Made by a program: the position numbers and the translations under genes. Below are positions 35,691-48,560 of a DNA stretch of 64,000 nucleotides, piece by piece. The notes below the pieces were generated by a model. That model searched no databases. It was not told the origin of the DNA and was given only the letters and a program-made list of their open reading frames with translations. Position 1 is the stretch's first letter. Every line of letters begins with the position of its first letter. This DNA is from Sindora glabra (Eukaryota > Streptophyta > Magnoliopsida > Fabales > Fabaceae). Where the stretch lies: NCBI GenBank assembly GCA_020226215.1, contig CM035236.1, forward strand, positions 3,973,001 to 4,037,000, read 5' to 3'.

Positions 35691-38600
35691 ATTTCCCATT
35701 TAAACATACATAACTTATTAATGTGGCCACAAATGGATTAATGTTAATACAAAAATGGTATTATTACACCCACTAGTCTAATTAAGATCATAAATGTCTA
35801 ATAACATAAATGCTATATTTGAAGGGATACTAATAATAACACATATCAAACATTCACACCTTACTAACTAATGCTATTAAAACATGCAGAATAAGACTTA
35901 CATAACATCATGTAACTATATGTAAATCTATGCACAATAGGTCCTGCATCCATCCAATATGTCTAACACATAATAATAAGATAAAGTCTAAATATCTTTA
36001 ATTATAGGCCATACCCTAGGATGTGCACAAAATATATGGCAATAACATGAATATTTCATTATAAGTATTTCCTTTAAACATGTCATACGACATTAATGAG
36101 TTCAACTCATCAAAACTCCCACTAATCTAAGACATTGGAAAAAGACTTAGGTGAATTCATATTTTTTTACATGATCATGCTTTCATATTTAATCTTGTGC
36201 CTTTTTAGTTAGTGGATCTATGAACATACAATCTATGAAAAATAAATAATATATTTACATATTTTCTTTTTCATAGACAGTTACTTCAGTTTAAAGTCCT
36301 TTTCATAAGCAAATTTATCACTGTTGAGAGAAAATTCTTAGTAGTAACATTATCACAATATAAATTTGGTTAAAGCTAAAAAACACCTAAGTTGTTAAGG
36401 AAATTATAACATGTGACATGTCTTACCTTTTGATAGAGGTTTACTATAATTGACTCTACAATAATTTCACAATACAGTACTTCTTGATATGTGTCCATTC
36501 ATAATTTTATGATTACCTAGATAGTTGATAAAGCAAGTATAAGTAGCATGTACATATGAGATTTCCTAAAGTCCTTTAAGTTAATGTGAAATTAATTGTA
36601 TCACTTAGATATAAGATAGTTTGTAATCCAGAACCTCCTTTCATAAACAAGAAGTTATATAAAAGTGATGCATATAGGACAACTTGTATTACTTAGTAAA
36701 ATACTCGAGCCTCATAAAATTTGATTTTTGTCAAATTAGTAAGCATGAAAGCTCACTAACCTACTGGACTATTCTAATATCAAATAAGATAAACGAAGAA
36801 CCCTTAGGACCTTTGTAAGATAGGCTCACCATATAAACAATATTGGGCCTTAGTGCACTTCATTCCCAAGACTTTAATTAAGTTTATTTAAATTACTTTC
36901 TCTTAATTAATACGTGCATCCATGTTATACATATATCTAGAATTGTACATTATTTTATCAAGTCACAAGACTATACTTTCCTCTTAATTAACATTACTCC
37001 CACTAAAATAAATTGTTTTAAATTATGAGTGAGTTTTGAATAAGTCTAAAAAGGAAAATCCATATAGTCTGCACATTTCAATCAAATATAGTCTTTAAGT
37101 ACAGACTTGACCTAAAACCTATAATTCTATTTAGCATTCCCTTTATAATCAAGGTTATATATATTGGAACAAGCCATAGGAAGTAGCTAATAAATTTGTC
37201 AAAAATAAAGTTACATGTATTATCCTTCACTGTTACTATCCAGGCAACTCAATAGCTCTTACTATAGACAAATATCTTTAAAAATAATTTGAAATTTAAA
37301 GGTGATTTAAAAAAACTTTAATAAATTAAGGTAATAATCTCTAAATAAATATGAAAACAATTGATCTACATACCAAATCAAGTGCTTTATTTAACAAGAT
37401 GAAATGTCCTTTAAACAGAAATAAAACAAGTCCTTAATGGACAAATAAAATAACTATCACTAACTAATGGGCTTTTTCTTCAGATTTCTTTGACTTGTTT
37501 TTCCTTCTCTAACCATTTCTTAAATTCAAAGCAATCCACTTTCTTATTCTTAAATTTCTTGCAAAATCAACACTTGCCCTTAAACTAAGCCTGTTTGGGT
37601 TTTAAATGATCATTAGTTTGCTTTTTCTTCCTATTATTTGGAGACTTCCCATGTTAATCCTTAAAGTGTTCTCTCACTCCTTATCTAGAAGTAGAATTAT
37701 AAGCTACTAGATTAACTGTATAGATTTTTCCCTTTTCACATGTTCTCTTCTATTTAGCTTAAAATGATTATCATGTCATTCCCTGTCTATTCACACTTTT
37801 AAGCTTAATAAGTAGCCTTTTGAATATCAAACTTCGAAGGCAGTGACTCTAATACTCTATAGACAAGATAATCACCATCCATATGAAGTCTCAAAGTCTT
37901 CAATTTGTTACCATAATTGTTAAGCTTTTGAATATGCTTTCAGACTTTATTAACTCCATCATAAAAAGACTATCAAGTAGTGATAGATATTATCCCTTTT
38001 ATGCTTTATCAAATGTCTTGAATCTTTCTTCCACAGATTCTAAAAAGGTTTTCGCATTTATGGTGCCAGTTACAGGGATGCCTCCTCTAATGGCCAGATT
38101 TATAGAATACATTAATATCATTAGGCAAATCTTATTAGATTCTTTCCATTTTTCATGTTATTCATTTACATCTATAGGTGAATTTAGTTTAACTTTGGGT
38201 TTTGGTTCATTGATTGCCATGTCCAATCTAATAATTTTCAAATACAGTCTCACAGATTCAACCCATTCATCATAATTTATCTTATATAGCATTTTTATGG
38301 AGGTTAATTACATATATAAAGCAAGTCAGAAAAATATGTCAAACTTTAATGTATGTACATACTTAATCATGCTCTTATTTTCTTCTTAATCACGTAATTT
38401 TATATAGTATTACATTACAAAATCCTATACCAAAGGGTATTTTAGAATTTGATAACATAATATAAAAGTTATGTATCATATTTTTAAAATTTTAACACTG
38501 ATGACTATTTAAAATTCTAAAAATAAAGTGCTCAACTCTACACTTATATTATTGCTAACTTACTATATTAATGATAAAATACTGAAAGATATTTAATATT

Positions 38601-39300
38601 ATTAATATAGCCTTTTCTTTTATAAATTTCAAAAATAATTTTTCTCTTAATTTTTTTGAACAAAATTCCATGCAATTAGTCTCACAAAAGTAAGTATACA
38701 ATCATATAAAATTTGTGTAGCATAACATAAGTATATAGTAATTCCTATTATAATGTAATAATCCTTTAAAAATTATTACATTATGCAAATAGTATTCATA
38801 AATGCTAAAAAAATTATAGTAGGCAGCTAACAACATAAGAATTACTTACAAAAAATTCAACTTAAAATTATATCAAATAAATATTCAAATAAATTGGAAA
38901 AACATTAGCATAAAAAATTAATTCCAAAAAAATTTAAAAAATTATCCAAAATTACATGTTTAAAAAGTGGAGCTAGAGTACAATGGTGTAATCATCGTCA
39001 CTAGAAAGTGCCCCCATGGTAGCAGATACACCACATGTGCTTTCATCTGTGTAGGGCATGCACACACTACCTTGTTCACCTTTTTCCCTAGCAAATAGTT
39101 TACACAAGTCTATTTTCCAACTTGATTTTGACCTATTTCATACTTGTTCAATTTTATTAGTTTTTTTCCATATTTTTCGATGCAAATTATATCCAAAAAT
39201 TCTTATCTAACTTCTTACTTTGTGATCTAATCATTTCTAGCGCAAAATCACCCAAAATTTTAAATTTTAAATTTTCCCAAGCGATGGAGCATTCAGTTGT
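35691..39300 (-). mobile_element. Deleted Copia element: RNase H remnant, gag and leader
   Basis: On the minus strand, from right to left: leader sequence resembling that of the larger Copia element (38960-39200), a gag reading frame with many stops (about 37820-38310), a zinc-knuckle remnant (about 37470-37610; CKKFKNKKVDCFEFKKWLEK, with several of the usual Cys/His lost), and an RNase H C-terminal remnant (about 36190-36380; YCDN visible). Protease, integrase and most of reverse transcriptase are missing. The element ends at the polypurine-like tract 35691-35700. No 5' LTR or PBS was found. It belongs to the same broad family as 51499-62117. Confidence 0.6.
37820..38310 (-). pseudogene. Copia gag remnant
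   Basis: The minus-strand translation shows a Copia gag pattern: a YDEWVESVRLYL segment, AINEPKP, EKWKESNKICLMIL and AIRGGIPVTG, then a stretch like FLESVEERFKTFDKA. Stop codons and frame changes interrupt it. Gag forms the particle that packages the element RNA; this copy cannot be functional. The zinc knuckle expected after it is at about 37470-37610. Confidence 0.65.
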
Positions 39301-41626
39301 GATAGCACACAATTTTCTAAGTAGTTTTTTATGCCTTTTATGTGAACCTCAAAACCCCTTAAATAACCTAACTTTTATATATCCATCATTCCTATTCAAA
39401 CTTTTCAATTTACATCAATGGAGGTTTTTGGTACTTCTTTATTGGGTTTTGAAAAATATTTTTTTATTTAATCATAATTATTATTTCCAACATTTTCTCC
39501 AGCAACCATGTTTTGACACAATATGAACGATGTTTATTAAGGTTCTGTTATTCCTAAGTATTTTATGTAATATTTTAAAGGATTATGAATCTGAAATCAT
39601 ATTTTTTCCTTTATGTTATTAACAATTTTTTTTAAACTTCGATTAAGGAGTAGATCAATTCTTCTTTTAAAGATTTAATGTCCATTACACACTTTTTATT
39701 TGTTGACTTTTATATTTTTTATTATATGTCAAAAAAGGAACTTTATTATAATGTACATTTTAAAAGATATTAAGTATGAGTTAGTCATTGGTATTTTCTA
39801 CTTAAAAGTTATTCCTCTCTTTCATATGAATTAAAAAAATATAAAATATTTGATATCAAAATATTAAATTTTTGTAAATATGTATGTCATAATTCGTGAA
39901 TTTTAATGAGTTATTTACAATATAAAATTATTACATTTAAAAGTTTATTTTATGTTGTACCATAGTAAATTAAAAATATATTATATAGCAATTATAAAAA
40001 AATTATTCTTATTAAGTCAAGTTGTTAAATATTAATAATAATTATCTTAAAAAATAATATTTAATTAATACAATATTCAAATTTAAAATTAATTTTTTAA
40101 TAAAATAAATTTAAAATTAATTACTCACTTAAAAAATAATATTGTAAATAATTAATATATAATTATAATATTATATTATAAAGATAAATATTTATCTGTG
40201 CAATATACAGGGTGGCACCTCGTTATTTTATTATTAAAGGTGTCAAAATACTCGGAGTCGAGTACCATAAAAGTGTGTTGACGACAATAAGTATATGATT
40301 TGGCATAGAAAGTTACGGGTCAAAGTAGTTTATGCTTGGAGCCTGCTCTTTCATGATTTCACTCACCGCTTATCTGGTTCGAAAGAAAATAAGAGAAAAA
40401 TAAAATAAATATTTTTAATTTTAAATTGAAAAACTTTTTAAATTTTAAATTAATTAAAATTTTTTGTTACAAATTCTATTTTTAATATTTTTTATTTAAA
40501 TTAAAGAAAATTTTTTATATTTTTTTCTATTTTCCTTCTACCCTTCCAAACAAAATTTAAGAGAAAAAAGAAAAAAAGTTATAAAACGTATGATTATTTT
40601 CTTTCAATGAAGTTTATGGAACGTATGCTATTTTTTTCAAGAGATCACGGAGTTAATTAATTGGTGCTAATAAACTTAGGGTTGACAGATTTTTTTTAAA
40701 TAAATGAATGTGTGGTTAAATAATTCGCACAAGAATAAAAAATCAATCAAATTAAAATATAATGTAAAATATGAAACTTTAGAAAAATATTAAATACCAC
40801 TTTAATAAAAAATTCTTAATAGAATTAACAATTATTAATACCTTAATAGTTAGATTTCACCAACATCATTAACAAAGTAATGGAAAACTTTAGTCAGACT
40901 GTAATATTACACTTGTCATAAGATTTAAATTTGATTTATTATTGATATAAATGAATTTTACATTATTATCTGATTAAATATTATATATTATTTAAAAATT
41001 GTTAAAATTATTTTATTATTAATGAAATTCCTTGATTATTATTAATTTTTTATAACACGACATCTTCCAATAAAATGTAATTGAATTAATGCTGACATAT
41101 ATTTCAATTTAAAGGTTTGCAAATTAAATCTCACATCAGCATCACAGTTCCGCATTGTAGTATTTTTCCCTCCCATTATTTTCACTTTGAAAATTTACTC
41201 TTAATTCAGCTGACGTTTATTTCTTATTTTTTGTGACAGGAGCTGAAACTTCGACTACTCCGAACCATTTGCGAAGCCGAATTCGATGTAAATTGCATGC
41301 ATTCGATCACCGTTTTTCATTGAAACTCGAAGTTTTCTACACGATTCATTTGCGGCTTCTTCCTTCTCTAAATGGACTCAAGTAATATTTGCATACTGAT
41401 TCCATTTTTTCATGGCCTAATCTACTTTGTTTAAGACAGTGTTAAGCTAATGGATTCTGAATTTTTTGATTTAGGGTTTAGGAAATTGCTTACATTTTGT
41501 ACATTTTACTATTGATTTAGGGTATTCTAGGATTTCTAGAATCAGTAAACTAGGAATTTTATGTATTTTGTATTAACATTTAGGGATATCAGGTTTTTGA
41601 CAAATGGATTTTATTTTGTTTTGCAG
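39301..41626. other. AT-rich intergenic DNA
   Basis: No gene is recognised. 39830-40200 is nearly pure A/T. 40365-40560 has GAAAGAAAATAAGAG and CTATTTTCCTTC-like ends that suggest a small MITE. 41200-41400 has a UTR-like composition and may be the 5' part of the Mutator-like fragment that follows. Confidence 0.4.
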
Positions 41627-42440
41627 GATTCTACTTTATTAATATAGAAATACGTCATGAAGGTGATTTTGGAATGTTTCTGAAGGGGGAATGCAAGGTG
41701 GTGAGGTGTTAGCCTGGCACAATGTTGATATTGACACAATAATAATGATAAAATTTGAGAATGAATTAATTTTAGAGGTTAGGATATAAAAATGTGATAG
41801 CTTGTTGGTATAAATTTGAGAGACAAGACCCTGAAGAAAAAATTGCAAACAAGGTAAATGAGCAATATGTTCTTGGTATCGAGAAGAAGGTGGCTAAAGA
41901 GGGTCATAAGCTATTACATGTATACGTTGAACATGATATAAATCAGCATATGCCTCCAAATGATGAGGGTTGTAAGATGTTGATTGGACTTGAGTGGAAG
42001 AGGAGTTGACCTTTAACCCTAGTTTGACATGTTGATCCAACCTGTTAATTTTGATGTGACTAATAAGCACTTCATTATTGAGCAACCAGCTGGGTAGGAG
42101 CAACAACATGTTTATGAGTAACAAGCAATAAATGGTAGTGATGAAGTACCTGATTGCACTGCAGATGGAGATGGTGCTGAAAGTGAGGATTTGTCAAATC
42201 TAATAAACATTTTAGAGGAAGAGGATGAAGACATAAAGGGTTTGTAGTTCCTAAATGGTTATAGGACTGCAAGCCCCAAAGAGCATTTCAAAAGAAAACC
42301 ATTTTAGAAAGAGTAAAATTTAAATATGTAAAAGAGGGATATGTATGCAGATAGTGATGACTTAAAGAAGTGTTTGCAGTGATTGCAATAATGAAGATGA
42401 AAGGGCAAGGATAGAAAACAGTGAAGAAGCACCAAGAATT
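41627..42440 (+). pseudogene. Mutator-like (MuDR) transposase N-terminal fragment, broken
   Basis: After a splice-acceptor-like TTTTGCAG the translation reads FYFINIEIRHEGDFG, matching the N-terminal region of plant MuDR transposases. It goes on with LGYKNVIACWYKFE and, after a run of charged residues, VYVEHDINQHMPP. A Glu/Asp-rich linker (EEEDEDIKGL, near 42210-42247) follows. At least five in-frame stops lie between 41728 and 42250. The catalytic DDE domain, SWIM zinc finger and terminal inverted repeats are absent. It is a dead 5' fragment. Confidence 0.65.
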
Positions 42441-44130
42441 TAATGAAATAATTGATTTACTAGAATGTGAATTCTTTTATTAATTCATATATGTATTAGA
42501 TATTTAATTACTCATATTAAATTTTATATTTCTGAATAAAAATATTCAATATAATAATTTATAATTCATCAATAAAATTAATTTTTGCATACATTGAATT
42601 CTATTAGAACTCAATGCATGATGAAATTGGTCTTACAAAAAAATTGTTTACTTAAATATAGGGTACAGGTTTGATTCACCCCAAACCTTTAGAATTCTGA
42701 AAACATAACCCCAGTTTTGAATTCTGATGACCTTTGCGTACAAGTAAATAACTGCAGTACTTTGTTGATGATGCCCTTGCGGAAGAACTTCACCCTCTCA
42801 TTTTTTGCGAGTTCCAATTTCACAAATATTTTAATATTTTTAATTATCTATAAGAGAAAGCAATTGAACTAGATTTATTTGTTAGAATTCATGCAAGGAT
42901 CTACGTATTCTTAATTATTATTATTATTATTAATAGACAATAGTTAATGATAATGTGTAGTTCTTCAGTTGGACCCGTGTTTTAATGCCAAGAGTGGCAA
43001 GGATGATACATGCCGACTGTTCACAATATTTGTGGTACATTTATATGAAAGGAAAATGTTTTTCCCCTTTTTTTCCTGGGAGGTGGGGTTGGGCTTGGGC
43101 GTGGAAATTAAGTGTGCAATTGACGGTGGTTGATGCTTAAAAGCACTCGACTTTCGAGGCATTTAATTGTGTTCGGAAAGTCTGCAGTTGAAGATAAACA
43201 CATGTAGGATACGCGAGAACAACAGCTCTCCCTGGGTATAAATAAATGAATAATATTAGTTGCACTTTCCTTTTTTCTATTATCTTTTTTATATTCGATA
43301 AAACAAACGTAATTAGGTTCATCCTTTTACGAGCAGAATTTTTTTTTTTCATATGAATAGAAAAATAAGAAAGGAATAAAAAAGAAAAAATACAACTTGT
43401 ATTACTCTGAATAAATATGCCACTCTCTCATCTATAACCAATAGTCATAGGGACTTCGTGCTGAACCACTAATAGCAAATGTTTTATTTGATTAAGCCTT
43501 AAAGGTCACAGTTGAAATACACATACACCCATAATCCATTCCTTTGCCACGCTGCATTTTTTCTTAACTACTTTATGTTACAGATTATTTCACTCAACCA
43601 ACAGTTAGTTGGTTCAATAAAAGTAGATTGAGCTTTAACGTATTTCAAATCTTATAAAAGATTTTAAATTTGATCTTTGAAGATGCTTTAATTAGAAGAG
43701 ATTTAACGTTCATTACTTTCATCCTAAATAAAATTAGTTATATACCTAACTTAAAAGTGCAGATACCTGGACCAAAAAGATCATTTCACTCGATTTTTCT
43801 TCATTTTTATTCTCAAATAAGTATGAACCAGTGTAACCGTGATCGTCTATTAAAGTGACATCCAATCTTTTTTAAAGGGCCTTCCTTCTATCGTATTTTG
43901 AGTTCATTTCCGCACCCTCACACTGTGTGTCTAACCATTCTTTTTTTAAAAAAAAAAAAAAAATCCGATGAATTAGAGTGTTGCTCTTGTTACTCAAGTA
44001 GTTTACAGGACTAGCCGTCTTAACAGCCCAACTCTCATAAGATCGAATTTATTGTTGACACCGTCATATCAGCCCAACTGTTAAGGGATCTGGCCCATCA
44101 GTTTAGGATGGGCTGAAACAACCGGGTCAA
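42441..44130. other. Intergenic and LPPB upstream region
   Basis: Contains short ATT repeats near 42917-42935, a T/A homopolymer junction near 43945-43970 and small minus-strand frames without domains. The last ~150 bp are GC-richer and probably hold the LPPB promoter. Confidence 0.4.
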
Positions 44131-44135
44131 CCAAT
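44131..44135 (+). promoter_or_regulatory. CCAAT box upstream of LPPB
   Basis: A CCAAT pentamer lies 78 bp upstream of the LPPB start codon in a GC-richer stretch. No clear TATA box is seen. Assignment is by position and motif only. Confidence 0.3.
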
Positions 44136-44212
44136 CACCTTGTTACGCGCTATTCCTAACTGTAGGAACCGTAACGACACTGCCTCCCAGCACCCAGTCG
44201 TCTGCTTCTGCC

Positions 44213-44899
44213 ATGGGCCATCGATCTCCCACCACTACCACCACTGCGCCACCGCTCCTCCGCCCCTTACTGAGTTTAGACGCCACCACCTCTCACTATC
44301 TCCATACACTGACGAGGCCCCTCACACCAAAATCCCTCCTTGTCCTTCTCGAAATTTTGGCCGATTTCCGCTTTTTCTTTCCCGTTATCCTTTCCCTCTT
44401 CTTTGCCACTCCTTCTTCTTCCCCGCTGCGCAAGCACTTGCTGTTCCCTCTCATCGTTTGCTCCCTTCTCGATCTCGTGTTCATCGCGCTCGTCAAATTC
44501 CTCGTTCGAAGATCGCGTCCCCTCTATGCCGATCATGAAGAGTACAATGCCGTCGTTTCCGTCGACAATTTCTCCTTCCCAAGTGGTCACTCTTCTAGGG
44601 TTTGCTTTATCGCCTCTCTCTTTTACGTTTCTCAGACCGCGATTCTCAACGCCATCGCCGATCTCAAGACCCGCGGCCATCCTCGTGTTGCCTTGTTTAT
44701 TGATCAGTGGATTGGTGGAAACGAGATGATGGCCGTCAATCTATTGCTTTTGGTTGTTTGCGTCTGGGCACTTGTGACTGCGTTTTCTAGGATTATTCTT
44801 GGGAGGCATTATGTTCTGGATGTCTTAGTTGGATCGTGTTTGGGTGTGCTTGAAGCTCTATTCACCGTCCACTTGCTCAGATTTCAAGTATTAAGTTGA
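44213..44899 (+). CDS. Lipid phosphate phosphatase beta (PAP2 superfamily)
   Basis: Single-exon gene of 228 residues. PAP2 enzymes hydrolyse lipid phosphates such as phosphatidate, or isoprenoid diphosphates. The closest type is Arabidopsis LPPbeta (At4g22550), related to mammalian PLPP6. All three signature motifs are intact: KFLVRRSRP at residues 95-103, PSGH at 123-126, and SRIILGRHYVLD at 192-203. The catalytic pair is expected at His199 and Asp203, with His126 protonating the leaving group. Hydrophobic stretches near 42-66, 76-98, 129-147, 172-191 and 203-224 suggest a multi-pass membrane protein, probably in the ER. The N-terminus is Thr/Pro-rich. The start is the ATG that opens the conserved frame; a longer overlapping frame (44140-44538) in another phase is not the gene. 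The stop is followed one base later by a GTATGA donor-like sequence, so a 3'-UTR intron is possible. Confidence 0.93.
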   Translation: MGHRSPTTTTTAPPLLRPLLSLDATTSHYLHTLTRPLTPKSLLVLLEILADFRFFFPVILSLFFATPSSSPLRKHLLFPLIVCSLLDLVFIALVKFLVRRSRPLYADHEEYNAVVSVDNFSFPSGHSSRVCFIASLFYVSQTAILNAIADLKTRGHPRVALFIDQWIGGNEMMAVNLLLLVVCVWALVTAFSRIILGRHYVLDVLVGSCLGVLEALFTVHLLRFQVLS

Positions 44900-47800
44900 G
44901 GTATGAATTGAGAATTCTTTCTATTAGTAGATTTTAAGGAAACAAATGCTATCTTACTTTTGGGGAAAACTGAATGTTATTGTAATTGGGGTTTAGTATT
45001 TGCCTTTTTCAGCATGATTGACCAAACAAGAAATGTCGCTTGCATTGAAAACCTATATCTGCATAAGGCACTTGAGAAGTGGTGCATTGCAGGTGTAGCG
45101 TATAAAAAATGAGTATTCGAAACATGCATGGTTAATGACCAATACTATTGTCATTTAGGAATCTAGGCTATGATTGAACTGGATGATAATCTTGACTAAG
45201 TTCTTATGTTTGATGTGCGGTAAACGGTGACTAGATAAATGATGGAGAAAAGTGCTAAACATGTCACCAAAAGAATTGGCTAGTGGACACGCACAGAACG
45301 TTGGCCGTTTTATAGGTTATGTTTATACTTGATGGTAATAGTAAATAGAAAAAGTGCAATTTAGGTGTCAAAATGCAAATTGCATTACAGAACTCGCCTA
45401 GAATATGATTCTTTTACAGGAAAGGAACATCATAGTCTGAGTAGGGAAATTTTGTCATGATATTTGCTTAAGTAACTTCCTCACATATTTGGGCTGCAGA
45501 ACTAGTTTAATGAGTTTCTTGCCTTTTCCATATCAATAGGAGTGATATAGCTAGCCAAAAAATAACAAGACAATATTGTAAAGAAAGGTTAGGGATGAAA
45601 CTTCCTTTTCTATTCCAAGTTTAGTGTGGACTTTGTTCCTGATAATTAATCTAAAGTAATAAGAGAGAAACAGTGTTAGAGAATAGAGACAGTAACACCA
45701 AGTGCTAAAGAGAAAATTTACTTTGTGAAGCTTTGGGAATTAATTCATGCCAAGGGAACAGAAAGACCGGATGTTTAGGAAGCTTGTTTTTGAATTTGTG
45801 GTATACTTCCCAGCCATAACTTTCCATTCATGCGTATACTTTTTGGTTGGACATTGAATGTTTTGGAAGGTTGAGGATTGAAGTTGAGGTTCTTGCAGAT
45901 GCTTGTTGACCTATTCTTCAAGGGCATTTTTTTCATCGACTATATACAATTGCTTTTACCTTCTGTGTTTGCATTTTAGATGCATATGAACTGAATGTTT
46001 GATAACTACGAAGTTGAGCTCCACTGCAGCCTGTCTTCCTTTTTTGTTTTCTTCTTTCTGTCTCAGTTTTTTAATTAGTATATGCAAGCTTTAGTTTATT
46101 TGCTTTTAGGGTGAAGATAGAAGGTTTAAAGATATGGTTGTTCTAATGCTGAGATGTTTAAGAGTTTGATTCAATATAAAGTGCACATGTAGTTATTTCT
46201 AAAGTCCAAAATTATATGCCAGTCTGAATATCACTTAGAGGGAAAATGGTGCAGAAACTGAAGCTTAGGTGCTTATATTCTTTTATGATTTAGGTTCTCA
46301 TAGACTGCAACAATCTCATGCAATTCTGTTTAATATTTCTTTAACAGATATCAAGTTTACTCTCTGGCATTTTTATTTGTATACATAATATTTGAAAATA
46401 GTATGAAAGTTTGTTAAGTCAGTGAATTGAATTGCAAATTGGAAAATCAATTTTTTGAATCATGAGTCAAGATTAAAATGACCTTAAAGTTTATATATTA
46501 TATATATAAAAAACTATCTAATTAATTCAAGTTAAAAAATAGTTAATATAAGACTCAGAGATAGATATTAAATGACATTGCTGAGTAATAATCATACAAG
46601 TGCATAGCAAGTAACCAGATAATGCTTCTTAATCATATAAAAATATTATTATTGCATAAAAGGAAAAAACAAAGTTTGTTTTTAAAGTCAGGTTGTGCAA
46701 GCTTTGACTCCATCATGTTACCACCAGACTGGAAACCCAATAGTCAAAATTGACTAAATCATTGGATTTGAATCATGAATCGTATAGTTCATGCAATTCT
46801 GAAGATTCTACAACATAGTAGATTCACATGGACAAATCGCATTGTGTAGCAAAGATCAAATCATGAATCTGAAGATTCTGATTACGATATCCAGACTAAT
46901 ATCTGGCAAATACTTCGTTTGAAGTCTTCTGATATTGATCCTCTAATGCATTCACTGCTGTGCTTAGTGGTTTCGTTTTTCCTGGCATTGATATTATTAC
47001 CCTCCCCTTCCTCTCCCCGACACATACAGCTAAAAGGTGACATCTATTATTGGGTCTGTAGTGAATCAGAGCTGTACATCATTTCTTTACAGCTTTTTAT
47101 CTGATGTTCTGTGCAATTTATAGGATATATGCTGCCAATGCAATGAGGAGTTCTTTATGTCATGCACAAATTTGCCAATGCTGTCAGAGGTTTCTATTTT
47201 TGCAGTGTGTGATGCAGATGCAAAGACAAATTGGCCTGAAATTTATCAGAGGGTTTGAAATTCGTTATCTTTTCTGACAAGTACTACCAGGATCTGGAAT
47301 TGGCATACTCCTTTCCTAGATCTGGTTGATTAAACATTATTTATAAATTTCAGATCGGCATATTTTTTGCAGAACTTGATAAAATGTAAGTAAGCATCTG
47401 CTTAATGGTATTCATAATCAACTTTGATCAGACTAGGACTCATTCTGAGGCCCACTATCTCGGTACAATGTGTTTTTTCCTGTTTGTAAACTGAATATAG
47501 ACTGTCATTAAATTGAAATATAAAAAGTTGTTAGGCCAGTTGCTTGTTGAGCATGTGCTTTGTACTGAAATATAAGCTTTATGTGATGGGGTGTTATTGA
47601 TTGACTGATTGATTGCACTTTGTTATCCTTTCATTTTGAAAATGCTACATAAACTTTGCTAAATCAGCGCTGATTGTCATCGTCTCTGGTGTGCTGGCAG
47701 CATCTTAACCATAGTTAGGATATGCAAATGTGGAACACACCAAAAAAGATGAGTATAAGAAGTCTATTTTGGGGTTTATTGAATTGACAGGTGGGGTAGA

Positions 47801-48560
47801 TTAGTATTAACTCTGAGGATGTCAAGTTGGAAGAGACTTCCATCCTCGTCTATTTTGGTCTGCCAAACATTGATAACCTCGCAATTCCCTACCTACTTTT
47901 TTTGCACTTTCGTAGGCAGCTAATTGCATCTACATTTGAGTGCAAAATTTATTACAGAAAGATGGATGCATCACTACAAATTTACAACCGGCCTACACTT
48001 ATGTTGAATGCCAGTCGGGTGTGAACACTCCTCAATTCGTCACCGTGGAGTGAGATTGCATGTCCCTGGCTCTGTCCAAAGTCCAAACAGTAGGTAACTG
48101 TTGATAACCACTACAATTCAAGGGGCTCTCCACAGACATTAGGTCTCTGTCTGCTTGTATATAGTGGGACCCCACATTTTTATGATTGCCTCAATAGTGA
48201 AGGATTTTGCTTTCTGAATAAAGCTGACTCGACATTTACCCAGCATAAGTAATAATGCTAGATAACTTTATATGTGAACAATGTCTTTTCTAGTGCGATA
48301 TTAAGAAATGCCTTCATTGCATCAAAATGAATTTTATCTAGCATTGTTAAACATTTCAAATTACCGTGTTAAATTTTAAAATTTTAGAAACTTGTTCATT
48401 TTCAATTTTGGTGTTGGTTTGAAATACTGTGATTTAGTTTCGTGGTGTAGTTTCATGGTGGGGCAGATAGGTCAGTAAGTGTCCTGGTGTCTGTACATAT
48501 TTATCAGTGATGTTGTGTTCGAGATAACACAAAGGCAGCAACCCTGAAACCCCAGATAGA
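44900..48560. other. Unique, less AT-rich region downstream of LPPB
   Basis: Unlike the flanking repeats, this stretch has moderate GC content and looks like transcribed non-coding DNA. It has acceptor-like TTTGCAG sites (for example just before 47206) but no long open frame. A short frame after that site ends in TGA at about 47259 and could be chance. It may hold spliced 3'-UTR exons of LPPB, a non-coding RNA, or simply unique spacer DNA. No protein domain is recognised. Confidence 0.4.

Noticed and set aside
40225..40690. Another hAT-type element starting TAAAGGTGTCAAAATAC
   Set aside because: No inverted partner end or 8-bp flanking duplication could be found.
44140..44729. Overlapping open frames on both strands across LPPB
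   Set aside because: Shadows of the GC-rich LPPB coding sequence; only the 44213-44899 frame carries PAP2 motifs.
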